DNA of 64,000 nt from Sipunculus nudus (GCA_026874595.1 CM049316.1:22157839-22221838); one strand, 5' to 3'. Positions 10,740 through 25,000 are shown, counted from the first letter of the stretch. A program made the numbers and translations. Notes: generated from the letters alone by a model not told the origin.

Positions 10740-13700
10740 AATTTTGTACTTAGATTCTTAGTTTTATTTTTTATTTTTTATTTTAAAAATTGAAACGATC
10801 CAAACCTCATATCATCCTTAGAACTAAGGCTGAAAGAGGGAGAGAGTGGGGGGAGTCAGATTCTAAGTTTTAGTTTTTGTAATTAGATCCAAACCTCACA
10901 TCATTCTTAAACCTAAGGCTGAGAGAGAGAGAAATGCATATATATAAAGAATATTTTTTTTATGGAAGGCGATAATACAAACACCACCACGATATACACA
11001 CAAGCATGCAAACACAAACATTTTTAAATAGTCTAAAGCGGTTATACAGAATGAAGAAAGGTCTCTCTGCTATGAACCATTATACCCATATCCTCTGGTC
11101 GCGGATAATGCTGCTAATGTCAGAAGACCTTCCCATCTCATCTCTCTTTCTTTCTCTCTATCATTTCCTCTGGTGATCTGGTAACATCTGCCTCCCTCTG
11201 CTCTTTTGGCCTGAGCGCTGCGCATCCCGGGATGGATAACTAAAACCTGGCCATTCTACTAATTGCTTCAACAAGTTTTCTCTACTAATTATCCCGGTGA
11301 TCTGCTAAAAACCGCTCCTGACTGTGGACGTTGCTTAAAACCGTGCCCAGTCTTTAAGCAAATGAGCAATAAATATCTGCCGCCGTCCCCATGAATTATT
11401 TCTTATGTTTAGGACTTTCTCAGGCCACGCTGATAACACTATTATAGGATGCTGCTTGTAGATGCATGGTGTTTTCAGTGTATTAATGGGATAAGTGTTG
11501 ATATAAAGTATCGCAGTAAGTACGGAGTGACGCAAGTGTCGCCCGCCGTAATAACGTTGCGTTACACCAGGCCTTAATATATATAATAGTGGATGAAAAT
11601 GCGCTAATATGTGCATGATGTTGCGCATTTTCTTCTTGATTTCCGAAGAAGCTACAACGTGGCTTACTTAGCAGCAAACGCGGTCCAAAAAAAGGATACA
11701 AAAATCAGGGGGACCTATAGGTTAGACGACGAAAGCTCTTGATGAGCAACTTCCAGTTGACTTCTACTGGACAAAACCACTTAATTTACTAGGATTGCAC
11801 GGCGGACTTGTAAAAACATTCAGCCAGTACTTATGGTGACAAGTGTCCACAAACCACACTAAGTGACAATTGGCTGTGCATACATGTGCCGCTTGACTTT
11901 TTACGATATCGACCCTCTAAGCTTCCCTAGTAGCACCCGGCCGAGACGGACGCAGGATGCGACCAATTTCCTGCAAGGCCTCTAGTCTCTCTTGTTGTGT
12001 ACGACGTTCGGTCTCTTAACCAAGACTATGAGCCGTCTTATGTCATAAAACGTACACACGCACATACAATCAACCGTAAGACGGTCACAACCAAACTAAG
12101 AGCGATTGTTTCTTCCCAGTTAAGGAGCTCCGGGTTTTTATTGGCTTTGAAAATTGCCCCCGATTTTTTTACATCTCCGTTTCCTTCCAAGCTATGTCAT
12201 GCCGTAGAAAAACAGTGTCGTCCGTATGATTCAAGGAAATAAAAAGCAAATCAAGCTGGGATGAAGTTTGTGGATGACATACAGCTTTCTGGATCACATT
12301 TGTTGCTGTCAGCTTTCATATCTGATGATATCTATGATAACCTTCCCATCCTCCCGCAAGCATACCAAAACAGTCGATCGTTGATACAAGTATATAGTGA
12401 GTAAACTTAGCAGTTTCTGGGGCCTATGTGTCACATTTAATATACATTTAATCTTACCTTGACTTGTTTATATCCACGAGGTCAAACTTTCGCCAAAATT
12501 TTTACAATCAGTTATCGAGGATTCCATTTTCGTCATCCAGAAACCAATATACAGAGTAAAAAATAGGATTATTTCTTAAAAGGACAAGGATATGACAATC
12601 CTTACTTTCGTGTATTATGAATTATTCATTACACGATATATCAGTCTTTGATACACAGGTAACATAAACGATATGTTAAAATTTATGATATCCACCTTTT
12701 GCCCCACAACTTTCCACGCTTTTATGCCTGGATAACGTATTGTACATGATATGCCAATGAAGGTACGGCACAAATGACTATTCACCTGTGTTTTGCGGGT
12801 TTATTTATTTACAAAGGATTAAAATTCGCGGTAAGTTCCCATTCGCGAATATCGCGAATTATAAACCATCGCGAATATAGAGACAAACACAGTATTGTAC
12901 AGGGTCGAACGTTGGTGCCGCAGGGGGCCACATTTTCTCACCAAATCACCCCCCCCCCCCACAAACACACACACACGAATTTATATGCATATTTAAGAGT
13001 AAGGGTGTTTTGAAATTCCAGAATAAAAATGGATAATGTTATCATCGGGTGTTATTAATACATTAGATAATTTGAACTAAATGGGAGATAGAAAGCGACT
13101 AATCCCCGAAAAAAAGTTACTTGTAAAATAACATGAGCTAAGTGAGAATGAATCATGCATTCCACTATTTCCATTATTTTCCGTAATAATTGACACGTTC
13201 TCAATCTCTCTTATTCTGAGTAGTTTTCATTAATTTTATCGAAATGATATTGGAATTTAAACGTTTCAATGAATTTTAACTTTGGCTGTCACACACACAC
13301 ACATTTACACACACGGATTCCAATCCTTGACCCCCCCCCCCCCCTTCCAATAAATCTTTTCTACACTCCTGCTTTAGTAACCTTTAATGATAATTTATAT
13401 ACTTATTGTATGGTATATGATATAAACAGTAACAAAATTTCGTCAGCAGGACACATGTGTAACACTGTATATAATTTCGTATGATTTATCCAGTTTTTCT
13501 TCCTATATATTCACTGTGACCCTGAGTAGGAAATAGAGTTATGCAGATTTTTGCACTGCACCGGTTACACCATCAACCTTCCCGATCAAAGACATGTGTT
13601 GAAAGACCCGGATGCAACCAGGAAGCAGACGACATTTACCTCTGGCCTCATCACGTGACCTTGGGATGTCCTTTATACAAACAAAACGTGTGCTACAGAT

Positions 13701-14770
13701 GTATATGGAATTTTATATGGTGTACTCGGGTACAAACCTATTATGAATTACGTTTAGATAATACAGGAAACATAGCGTATACTGAGCCGTAAACTGGAGG
13801 CAGAACTTTCCACCTGGTGGCAATTCTTGAAACTACAGTTAGTTACATGTCATGGTAACTATGTGTTTTTACTGATCGTCGAGGTTTAAATGGCATACGA
13901 ACGTCATTTAGAAATGCATGTCAAACATTGACGTCACATAGAAAACGCAAGCCCGGTTTGTATAGGCCGAATTGACATCGGCCGAGTTCACCGCCATCAC
14001 CTTCACAATTTAGATAATTATTTTTTACTTTACATAATGATGTCATAATTCTTCTGGCTATCTTCGGATCCTGCATGGTTTGTGTTGTATTTTCATGAAA
14101 ATGGTATCAAGTTTTCTCATAGTTAGCTCTAATGTGTTTGCAGGAACATCTAATCAAGTATAGTTTTGCGTTCACTCAAGGTTACCATGCATTTTTTTCA
14201 ATCTAACCTTGGACGGTATTCAGCTTAGTTGCATTTATATAATGTAATCGAGAAATACATATTGACAGGGGTAATGCAATGGTGGAACGATGCTCAGTGT
14301 CGGGTTATTTCATATATTTCCCCGTGAATACTGAGGAATTTGACATTGTTTCTTGAGTGATCTATCGCAGTGCCATCTAGCACCAAAAAAAACACTGGAG
14401 TGAATTCGGCCGTTGTCAATTCGGGGAAATAGAAACCTCATCCTGTGCAAACCAGACCAAGTCCCGGAGACCTATCCAAACGCAGGGGGGGGGGGGGGGG
14501 GGGTAATATGCTAGTTATAAAAAATTAGTTTAGATATATCAAGAAGTTTTAACGGAATTCAATGAAAACGTCTTGAATATATACGCCCATAATGGAAACA
14601 TTTTTTTTCTAAATATATATATACATCCAGGATATAAACGGTATTTCCCAATAAAATAGCGGGTTATATTTTAGTTTATTATAATTTATTTAATGGTACT
14701 GCACATAAGGAACTGTGATGGTCATTCACGGGAATTACCTACATGAGACAGTGATAAGAAGAGGTCTGGC
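10740..14770. other. Intron stretch with poly-C/poly-G tracts, no gene
   Basis: Mostly unique AT-rich sequence. Poly-C tracts at about 12950-12961 and 13331-13345; a 19-base poly-G at 14485-14503; (CA)n at about 13290-13302. A CRE-type TGACGTCA is at 13929-13936. A GC-richer patch 11720-12230 shows no splice-compatible ORF. Confidence 0.4.
12815..12890. mobile_element. Fragment of the CGCGATATTCGCG MITE family
   Basis: A short stretch with ATTCGCGGTAAG, CATTCGCGAATATCGCGAAT and CATCGCGAATATAGAGAC. Rearranged relative to full copies; probably a truncated relic. Confidence 0.4.
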
Positions 14771-14779
14771 TGTATGTAT

Positions 14780-15218
14780 CACACCACCAGGAAGACCACC
14801 CGGCTATGACGACAATACTGCATGCTATTACGACCAACCCGCCTTTACGACCACCCCGCTAACACGACCATTCCGGTATTACGGAAAACAATTAAAAACA
14901 ACAATCCTGGTCACACGGCTCCCAATATATGACGACCGGTCCCGGTATCTCGGCCATCCGGCTATGACGACCACCACGGCATCACGGCCACACTGCTATA
15001 TTTACCGCCCAGGCATCACGGCCACCCCACGTTCACGTCCGCACGGCATAACGGCCACTCCACTATCACGATCACCCCGGTATCATGGCCATCCGTTTTA
15101 ACGACCATTCCGACCACCCTGCTATAACGACCTCTCCGGTATCACGACTCCCCCGCTATCACAACCACTCCGGTATCGCGACCGCCCCTCTATAACGACT
15201 ATCTCGGTATCAAGACAT
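14780..15218. repeat. 17-bp minisatellite array
   Basis: About 25 diverged tandem copies of a unit close to CGACCACYCCGSTATCA. Neighbouring units often alternate CCGCTA and CCGGTA, implying a 34-bp higher-order dimer. GC-rich against an AT-rich background. The open frame through it (14715-15101) is a by-product of the repeat. Confidence 0.85.
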
Positions 15219-15696
15219 AGTTAACATAATTTAATATTATGAGGACACACATATTCACTGCTTCTATTCAGTACTACTGAAAAATGATTTATCACGATTA
15301 CAGTAACTCGAACATCGTTATGCAGATGTAGACAAACATTTTCTTTAAAAATAATAATAATAAGACCCTATTATTATTAAACGCAAATCACATGAGCTTT
15401 TTTAAACGATTATATGTCACAACACGAGTATATACATCTTAACACTAATCTGTATGTCGTCATAAATGGCAACTGTATTTACATGTGTTATAAAATTTTC
15501 ACACTGATGATAAACAGGCAGTAATGTAATATTATATACATCGCACCTCTGACACGCCAATAATTACAAATATAAGAATTCTCTTTGAATAATGAGAGTA
15601 CCCATGACCAGCGGACTGGGTCGGGAAATAGGCCCTAGAAATATGAGGGAAAACTAATACCATCGACCAACCAGCCTCGATATTTACTTCATACCA

Positions 15697-15920
15697 TCGG
15701 ATCCAGAGGGGGGTTGGTTCAGGGTGTCGGGACCCCCCCCCCCCCCACTTTTTTTTTTCTTTCTGAGCCGAAACAATCTTTTTCTAGGGTTTCAAACCAA
15801 ATTTTGCGACCTGGACCCTCTCCTTTCCGGCCCAAAGAACATTTTTTAGTTTTTTTTTTTTTTTTAGTCTTCCCTGGTTAGACCGTCCCCTTTCGAAAAT
15901 CCTGGATCCGCCCCTGCCAA
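15697..15920. mobile_element. Small MITE with GGATCC ends
   Basis: The left end has CGGATCCAGAGGGGGG; the right end has CCTGGATCCGCCCCTG. The ends are roughly inverted. The interior is T-rich with a poly-C tract. The right terminus GGATCCGCCCCT recurs alone at about 39301, and CATCCACCCCTAAT at 40340. Confidence 0.5.
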
Positions 15921-16334
15921 GGCATCAATATACTGTATCGCCATAGGCACACCGGGGAAGTTCCTGGTTTGCCAATCAGCCCTAACCCATTACGCATTTT
16001 GTGTTCAAGTGATCATATAGCATTAAATACTCACACTATGAAAGTGCATGTTATTAGAAAATCTGATGATCTGTGACGTCAAGATGCACTGAGATGGATC
16101 CGGGGGACTTGTATGTACAAGACCAATTAACCTTTGCCCCTCATGCACGAGGTGTCTCAGTCGTGCGGTGACTGAAAAAAGGCCAAGTTCACGCCTTAAT
16201 TAAACAACAACGGGAATGACGTAAGGTCGTTAAAATTCTTTGCTTATATCAGCATTATAGTTGTACCTTGACAGTAGGGGTCAAGGTTTGCTACTGTTTG
16301 TGGGATGAATCGGGATAGGTTTCTTGACAACGCA

Positions 16335-16805
16335 CCGGTGTAGCGATTTCAGATTTCCCCCACTTCAGATACTCCCCCCCCCCCATAATTTGAAATCTAT
16401 TTCAGATTTCCCCTTTGGATTACTGCTTACCTCTCCGCAACAGTTTTTTTTCTTTATGTTTATTTACTTTAAATTGAAATAATGTATTTTTTTTTTCTGG
16501 ATTTCTAAAATTAGTTTGGATCTTTGTATATATTATAATTGCATGTACAACGTGCCATGCATTTTGATTAAGAGCGTAGGTCAATATAACTAACATTTTG
16601 CGACATATTTATATATTTTAAGATTGATCCCAGTTTTTAAATGTCGTATTTTTCTCGTGGTTTAGTGAAATAAGTAATCGTGATTTAAAGGCAATAGAAT
16701 TTGCCATTTAGTCAAACTAACGAGAGGGAAATCCGAACAGTGCGAGGGATTGCCTGAAATAACGTTCACACTATCCCCGGGGGTAATCTAAAAAACGATT
16801 ACAGA
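16335..16805 (+). repeat. Interspersed repeat family R1, copy 2
   Basis: Second copy of the 3925-4310 family: GGTGTAGCGATTTCAGAT at the left, then TTCTTTATGTTT, ATTAGTTTGGATCTTTG, TTTTGCGACATA, AAGATTGATCCCA, CTCGTGGTTTAGTGAAAT, ending near GTTCACACTATCCCCGGGGG. Longer than copy 1 by internal insertions, including a poly-C tract and T-rich runs. Confidence 0.6.
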
Positions 16806-17143
16806 TGACCGAGGGGTAACATTGAGGGTGGGTGTTACCCGCTCTGAATGCTGAGTGGAAACTCCAGCACCTCTTGGGCGAGAAACTGAGTCTCAGATCA
16901 CACGCTGACCTGTATACTATGCATGCATGTGGGGTTTTTTTCTAGTTTATGGCTAGGTATCCCTGTCATGGTTAAAATATCCATTCAAAAAGTACACATA
17001 AGGCATAAAACGTCACGATCTTCTTGTTTGGAAATCAGATATTTTAGTATATAAGATTGAATGATAATATTATACGTTATATATCATACCTTATATGCTG
17101 ATAATAATTAGTCTACAATGTCAATGAATATATTATCTAACAA

Positions 17144-17208
<65 letters not shown>

Positions 17209-17689
17209 GTTGATATAGCTATATATTGGAATGATAGGTAAATTAATCAGATCCCCATAAAAAATATAACAACACCATAACAACACTTAAATTTTGACAT
17301 AATCTTCCAAGGATATAATTTTTATATCGCTAGCCTTCATGTGTCATATTTAACATATGATAGAGTGCAAGCATGTCTGTACAACGAGGTTTAGAGATAT
17401 AGCCTACCAAGCATTATAATTAAAATATAAAGACACTTAGTCATAGCATAAGAGACTATTGATAATCAAAATATATAATCAAAGACACATAAACGTAACC
17501 ACATCCATAGCCCATATTTAAATGTATTAGAAAAAGATCACATCTGATTATGGTATTTCGAAACAATATAATGCAATTTACTATTATTATTATCATACTA
17601 ACACGAAGAGTAATAATTAGGAAAGTGTTTCGTGAGGAAGGAAATGCCATCGAAACAAAAAATGATAAATTAATATAAATTAAGAAAGA

Positions 17690-18060
17690 GACACAGAAAA
17701 TCAGGAGACGCGCGTTTGAACCACTAAATGTGCCTAATGAATTGAACGTACTAATGGGCGCCAGTAAAAAGCAAGCAAATAAGGAAGCTTCTTTAAGGGG
17801 GCGCGGGTAGCGGTACGGGGGCGGATGTTACAAAAAGGTCAGTCGTCCCAGTAGATACAAACCGCAAGGCGGGAAATCTTCGGACATCACGACACTGACT
17901 CACAGCAGACGACCGGCGCGTTACAAGGTAGCGTTCTCTTAACTTCTCTTCCTTGATCAAATTAGCAAATCGTGACCTAAAGTGGGCAAGTCCCGTTAAT
18001 TTTAGCCAATCAGTCATTCATCTGGACGTGTTATTGGGTGCAGCAAGCGTATTCTTTTTA
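17690..18060. promoter_or_regulatory. GC-rich unique island in intron A
   Basis: High-GC, repeat-free block with GGGGGCGCGGG near 17797, an E2F-type GGCGGGAAA (17868-17876) and a CCAAT box (AGCCAATCAG near 18002). Candidate enhancer or alternative promoter. No start codon plus donor pair with the right phase is evident. Confidence 0.3.
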
Positions 18061-18473
18061 TACATTACAGACGGTTTAATATTCATACTTAAAGCAGTCT
18101 GCCACACTGGGAGCTTTGTTCGTGATACCTATAACTATTGGACTTTGCTGGAATGTTAGAATGATGTATCTAAATAGCACGTTATGTATATTGGATGCCA
18201 GTGAATGTACATGTATAGTTCACATGGTCTGTCAGGATTATCACACGTTCGTGGTTGGCAGGTAAGTGACAAATTAATCTCCCACACAAATATACACACA
18301 CTTAAGCACACGATTAGAGTATGTACATGTGCATATGTATGTTAAGAAATATATTCAAAAATTATGCACTTATACAATAAATATTATTATAATATATATA
18401 CTTTGTATACTATATACTATCAGTTATTCATGCATGTAAAAATGTCTGACAAAATTTGATTCCTCTATTTGTA

Positions 18474-18515
<42 letters not shown>

Positions 18516-19578
18516 CACATATATATATTATATATATATATATTAGTAAATTTATGACGCTACTTAATCTACTGGTTCATCTTAATGCTGCATTCTCGCT
18601 AAGTATTAATAAATGCTTAGAAGGATATAAGTACTAAGACTTATGCAAATTGTTAGATAAGGATCACATACAAATTCAGTTGCACAATGATGTTTTAAGG
18701 TATACACTGTATATATGAACACTGTATTTGAACAGCGGCATGAATGTTTAAGTAGCAGCCATAACTGCATGTCATGCAGTTAGTGCCTCGATAAGCCATC
18801 AAAACTACAATGCGTAGCCATACATGCGTAGTATACGATCATATATATAAATATAGATGCACAGCTTATCTATATTTGAAATAGCCTACTCGCTCTGCAT
18901 ATATAATATGCTACAACTTGAATTCATGGGGCTTGTTTTCAAAGCTTAAAGGGTGGAGGCTTGTTCCCCCTACTTTTTAAGAAGTAGAGGACAAGCTATA
19001 CTTTTGTGCCCTTTACGTTTTAGGGGGAAAACACATAATAGATAAATTTCGAGACAAGTCCGTCAGTCGGTTTATAGATTGGTCATATGGTCATATTTTC
19101 CTCAAAATATTTTCGATTATGCATCTGATATTGTGAAATTTAGTTCAGCATATTGTAGGTGTCTATATTGCCTCACTGAATTGTTATAAAATGTTAGTCC
19201 TTTTTTTAATGTTTAATTCAAATGTAGATTTTATTGGTGATATAGTGCAAAAAAAAATAAACTATGTTCGTATATTGAACACATATTTTTTTTATGTGGT
19301 GGGACTGAAGAAAATGTTGATCTTCTTGGATCCTCTTTTTCAATGCACGCCCTGAAAACATTGGGTTCTCAAATCGACAACTTATGGGCTGTCAAATGTG
19401 TGTACCTAAAACAACAAACCCAGGTTGTCAAATTATCTATTTGACAACCTTACAGGGTTCTCATTAAAGAAGGCCCATATGCATGCTGGATTCGCATACA
19501 CAGAAATCACTTCATAAATTTATACACAACATAATTACGTATATTATATGAACAGGTATGTGCACACGTATCAACATC

Positions 19579-19623
<45 letters not shown>

Positions 19624-20047
19624 ATATAATATAATATAATATAATATAATATAATATATATTGGCTGCAGGAATTGCAGGATAAGTCAAGATAAAACCTT
19701 CAATGTTTATATTCTTTTTTAGTCTGATCATATGCGGATCTATACAGTTATTAAAACCTAGACCTCCACAAAGAATGTTTCTGCCTGCGATATCTCACTT
19801 TATATTAAGTTACAACTATCTGTGGCGCGTAATCTAAGGGAAGGGGTTACCATATATATTTACTATTTCAGTATATATCGATCGATACAGTGAATCAGTG
19901 CTGGCTATGACAAGAATATAAAGATGCAATAAAGTAGATGTAATCTTAACAATGTACAATACAGAATGAAAGGGATGATTTTTATAGTGCATACACTGGT
20001 AATATATATATATATATATTTGTGTGTGTGTGTGTACACAATAGAAA

Positions 20048-20122
20048 CAGGGCTTAATGTGGATTCGAACCCGCAACCTGTTAGACCCAAGTCAGATGTT
20101 CTAACCGCTTCGGAATAATAAA
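20048..20122 (-). mobile_element. tRNA-like SINE head, family S2
   Basis: On the minus strand it reads AAGCGGTTAGAAC (A-box-like, 20098-20110 on +) and GCGGGTTCGAATCC (B box, 20060-20073 on +). No obvious acceptor stem or anticodon arm, and it is followed by a (TG)n/(TA)n tail, as in a SINE. A decayed tRNA pseudogene is the alternative. Confidence 0.55.
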
Positions 20123-20157
20123 GCAAGTTTCATTAGCAGGACCAGTATATATAAATA

Positions 20158-20201
<44 letters not shown>

Positions 20202-20531
20202 CGCTTTTGTGTGCACAGTTACATATAGAAATTACTATATATGATTAACGTTAAGGTACTATAAGGCAAACTATATAGTCTGTTGTTATTGTTGGCGTCA
20301 ACATAGGCATAACGTGCGTGAGATGTATATAAGATGCACGGCGCTCACATATAAACAAGTTTGTAACGTTACTCACTCGATAGGGCAGCCATATAAATAA
20401 AAATATCCATTTACATGAATATCGATATTTTATTAGTAATCGATCGCTATATTGCACTGATCATCGATATTATATGAACGATATGTCTTCGGATGGGTAT
20501 CCGTATATACTTGTAAAGTGAACATGTGGAT

Positions 20532-20535
<4 letters not shown>

Positions 20536-20588
<53 letters not shown>
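20536..20588. repeat. (TA)n microsatellite
   Basis: About 26 dinucleotides; produces spurious YIYI open frames. Confidence 0.95.
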
Positions 20589-20590
<2 letters not shown>

Positions 20591-20599
20591 CTGTGTGTA

Positions 20600-23500
20600 T
20601 TTTTTTTTAAATCTTAAATTTAAAGGAAATCATTTTTATAAATCAGATAGTGTGCATGTATGTCCGAATAAAAGTCACGGTATTTTATTATGCGTGAGTC
20701 TTGATATAAACATGTTAGACAGCAGTTCTGCAAGACATATGTAATAGCTTATATACGTATTTATTCTGTCTATGTATAAGGATGTGCAACGCGTCCAATA
20801 CACATTTACAGCGAATACCGGTACATCTCATGCCGTTTCTGGATGTTGTTTCGGATATTGTGCGATAGCTCAAAGTGGAAGACAGCATATATATATAGTA
20901 CTTTCTTCCTTCGAGACTTTCGCATTGTTTTTCAATTTCTGTTAATTCAATTAAATATAGGTCAGCTTACACTTATAATATGCAAGTGTAAAAACATGTA
21001 GAAATTATAAAATAAGGCTTCAAAATTCAATAACAAATGCGTTAATCACACAATGAACCAAATATATATATAGTCTGTTCTATTTAAAAACCGTGAACTC
21101 TTGTTACACTGTTTGTTTTTAAATAATGTAGATTAAAACAAGATTAAATTGAATGTATTTATTTTAAATCCATATATTTACTGTACATTTGGCAAATGTA
21201 CCAAATTTTTCTTAACCTGATCAGGATTTCATATTCTCCATGCAGGTTGCTGGCAAAACGGGCTTTTTTAATGTTTTTGATATATCCCGTATAATTTTAA
21301 AATATATGACTTCAGCTTTATTAGGTGGTTTAATAAATTTCAAAATTTCAAAGCAACGGAAATTTGATTTTCATGAAAATGCGCCGTGGTTAGCAAATGT
21401 TTAAGTTCTATTGAATATTCTGTCTTCACGTTATAGTGTTATTTCGGTTTTGATTACGGATCAGTTATTCTAGTATATGCCTGATTCTTTCTATCGCTGT
21501 CGACTGACATGTATAATATATACATGAATAATCAATAAAAATCTCTTAATCATTCCATGATTTTGATTATATAAAACTTTATATACTAGTATATAATTTT
21601 TCCTTGAATACTTCAGTTTATTTAGCAGGAAAACATAAAATCTTTTTTTTTTTTGGTTGCTCTTCATCATTTACGCCCTTTGCAACAAAAACATACAGTG
21701 AAGTCACGTTATAATGAAGTGCTTGTTCCATGGGAATTACTCCCGTACATCGAATTTCCGTTGTATTGAAATTTCTGAGTATGCAGTTTAAATGGAAGGC
21801 AGAAAACTAATAAAAGCACAAATGCACACACGTGAACATTTACCCAAAAAGAACAAAACATTCATATCAAATAAAACGTGTTTATTACATAATGAACATA
21901 TACATATAGAATAAAAAATACAATGTAAAATGTACATAATGAACATATAAACAGAACAAAATTGACAACATTAATGTACATAATCTTCCGTTGTAACGGA
22001 CCGTGTTTTAACGAGACTTCACTGTGTTTGCAAGAGAAGCAACCTGAACACTTTCAGCTTTATATTATATATTATATATTATACACACACAGTATACGCA
22101 TGCAGTGGCGACATGCATGCTGCCATTGTTTCACGCAATTAACTGTTCCATATACTTTGTATTTAGCAAATTTAGCGTTGGGTCCTTTGATAACTACAGA
22201 TTTAAGGTGTAAATATAATATGATATATCATAATCTTACTATAATTATAGGTGTTGGGAGTGGCCCAAAAAGCATTATTCCGCGTTGGACCTACCAATAC
22301 ACGTCTCTTTCGACCAAACATTCCGCATATGCTGTCCTCAGAGATATATCAGCGCGCCCTAATCGAACACTCAAAGATTTACTTTGCATTTTTGCGTGAT
22401 AAATGATGTCACAGATCGCATATCGAAATTATTGCTATTTTAGATTATTATAGATATATAGATATATAGATATCATATATTATAATGTCAGGAACCATTG
22501 GTAACCTTTCGCCCATTTGTTCCGGTTCTGACCATGTCCCAAATTACAATGTCACACAACGCAAAATGATGTATATCAATCGGTTATATAATTTAAGAAT
22601 TCCCAGTGCATATAAATAATTTCAGTAATTGTTTAACAGTATTATTATGTTATTTCACCGGATATAGCCTTGGATATATTTATGGAAATGCCTCTTTAAA
22701 TCATAAGCCATGTCGTTTTCTCTGTTACATGTATTTTAGACATTATATATAGAGGTATTCTTTTTAGTGATATCATTTTATATGCCTCACGTGGCGTACA
22801 CAAGTGTTTTTAATATCTTATAAAGAGCCCAAGATGAATAAACATGAATGCTCATGAAAATTAGAATAAGCCTGGGCGGAGTTCTGGTAAAAACAGCGAC
22901 GTGTAATTAAATTGCTAGAGCTAGTCATGGCTCTAGTTTGATTAAAGTTTAATTATATCCTAGGATAAGGGCTCTGTTCCGGTCACATATAATGCTTAAT
23001 GACATACATGACGCATAAAGGGTTGACATTCAACTTCTCTGTAGGGAAAAGTAACCTATACATCTGAGTACGGTATTAGGAGTTAAAATTAAGCATTTGG
23101 TTTCTACCACTATTAAGAGTGGTAGAAATAGGTACCAACTCCATCAAATGTGCAGTAGATGTATCCCGCTCTGTACATTAGCCGGCGTAAACTGTACGAA
23201 AAGTATCCCAGTGACGGAGGGGAGTCTCGTATCTATGGACAGGCCCCGGGTCCCGTATACTGAGGTGTTATAAACCTACAAAAAACTAATTAATCTGCCT
23301 CATACTGGACTTACTCAGGAAGCACTATAGCAATTTTGTCTTCCGCACAACGTCCTATATCCACTGAAATGTTTCCGTTGGCATGAATTAAACTCTCATC
23401 TAAATCACTTATTGGCCTAAAAAGCGTGTAGGCTCTTGGTCACGGAAGTTATTTTTGAAAGGATGGATGGAATAAAGGAATTTGGTTAAAAGGAAATCGT

Positions 23501-25000
23501 GTCATGTAGTACTATTTATATTATTGTCAACTTTTCTTTTCCTTTAACCGTCGTGCGTAGAGCGGTTATACTGCAGAGCTTTGCCTGTTCTTTTATTGCT
23601 ACTAATATACTGTATTTTCACCAGGAACAGAAACGTATTCCAGGTCCTAATATTGCCTTGAGCAGGAGGGTATGCGGTCATTTCCGTTCGTCTATTCGTG
23701 TATGCATTTGTGTGTGTATCTCATGAACATTCCAGGGCATTTCGAAAATTAGATTTTGGTGAAGAAACGGAACATGATCCGTATCCAGGGACGTCATCAA
23801 GGAATAGTCACAAATCTACAGTTACTTATGCGTGATTGAACCTGTGGAAATTGGGGCGAATAAGTGAGGGGCGTGGCTTGCATTCATTAGAATACAGATT
23901 TCTAATACATGTATTACAGTTATAACACATTCACCTATATATATGAAAATATAAGCTAGGATGTTGTATTAACCGAACCCATTTAAACACAGGAACATTT
24001 TGTTCAATATATTTTCTTGCAAAAAGGGATGAGCTTGTGTTATTTATTATAAAAAAAAACAATCCCCCCCCCCCATCCCACCCCTAATCTGTAACATTGT
24101 CAACTCAACAGTGACGTCAGCATAGGAAAAACACAAGGTGTTTGATTCAACTTATTTGGACCAACTCTTTCCATCATGCAGCCAATCACCTAAGGCCAAG
24201 ACTCTGTTCTCGAAGTCCCAGACATATTACAATGTGCGAATACATTTACCAACCCGAAAGACCGGTTATGCTTTCCCCTATATAGAACTCTGGAGCTCCT
24301 CAACCATGTATTCTCAGCAGAGCTACTGAGCTCCAGAGCTATACATGCAGAGCTACTGGGCCCAAATAATTACTGTCTTGTCATCGTTTTCGTAGTGTTA
24401 AGGAACTATAGTTTGGTTGACATTACCCTAATCCATAACAGTGAACTAATTACAGTTTGTGTAGCTCCAAATTTTTCAATTCAGGGTAGTAAAACTGAAG
24501 AGAATATGTTTGTCATGAAACGGGAGAACTCTTTAAGTTTTTAATGATATCTTCGCACATGTTTTAATCATAAGAACTTCTATGCTTCTGTAAGTTTTCT
24601 CATCTGAAGCTTTGAAATAAAAACACTATTTACTTCTATTTAGACTTTTTACAGGACCAATTGAAACACTACAAAATATCTTCATATATTTTCCTACTTA
24701 TCAGCTTGAGCCGTGCGTTGCAGGATACACCAACGGTTCGGGTTTTTTTAAGTAAAGGTTTGGCGCAAAAAGAAATGCGTTGCTTCCACTTGTAAATTAG
24801 CTTAAATTATTTTTCTATTGTCTCCATTGTTCGAGTTAGTTTGACACTAAAGAACTTCCCCAGCGCTTCCTTTCTTTTAAGCTAGAGGAATGACTCCACA
24901 ACTCTTCCTTTGGTTCTCGTCTTCTCAATTGGATCCTTGAAGTTTTACCTTTGCGTTCGATTATTTATATGTGTGTGTGTGTGTTTGTGTGTGAGGGTGT
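20600..25000. other. AT-rich intron sequence, mostly unique
   Basis: No gene seen. Contains an 11-bp-arm hairpin at 23101-23128 (TTTCTACCACT, 6-base loop, AGTGGTAGAAA), an 11-bp inverted pair at 24288-24298/24328-24338 (CTCTGGAGCTC), repeat R2 at 23746, and a CRE-type TGACGTCA at 24112. An AT-rich homeobox-type patch (GTGTAATTAAATTG) is at about 22901. Confidence 0.45.
23746..23935 (+). repeat. Interspersed repeat family R2, copy 1
   Basis: Shares ordered words with 38548-38800: ATTTTGG, ATGATCCG, TCAAGGAATA, ACCTGTGG.AAT, GCATTC.TTAGAAT.CAGAT. Divergent but collinear. Class unknown. Confidence 0.4.

Larger units (their letters stand above)
17147..20199. other. Intron stretch with (TA)n, (ATAAT)n and a GC island
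   Basis: (TA)n at 17147-17206, 18477-18543, 19582-19618 and 20164-20199; an (ATAAT)n pentanucleotide array at about 19617-19657. A 12-bp-arm hairpin lies at 19422-19450 (AGGTTGTCAAAT / ATTTGACAACCT, 5-base loop). The SINE head at 20048 and the GC island at 17690 are listed separately. Confidence 0.7.

Noticed and set aside
14715-15101. 128-codon open frame
   Set aside because: A by-product of the 17-bp minisatellite; 17 is not a multiple of 3, and the translation has no domain.
20048-20122. Possible tRNA gene on the minus strand
   Set aside because: A and B boxes are present but no cloverleaf; it is followed by a simple-repeat tail, fitting a SINE.
21962-22399. 145-codon + strand frame
   Set aside because: Non-ATG start, AT-rich codons and a TATATTATATATT tract inside; no resemblance to any protein.
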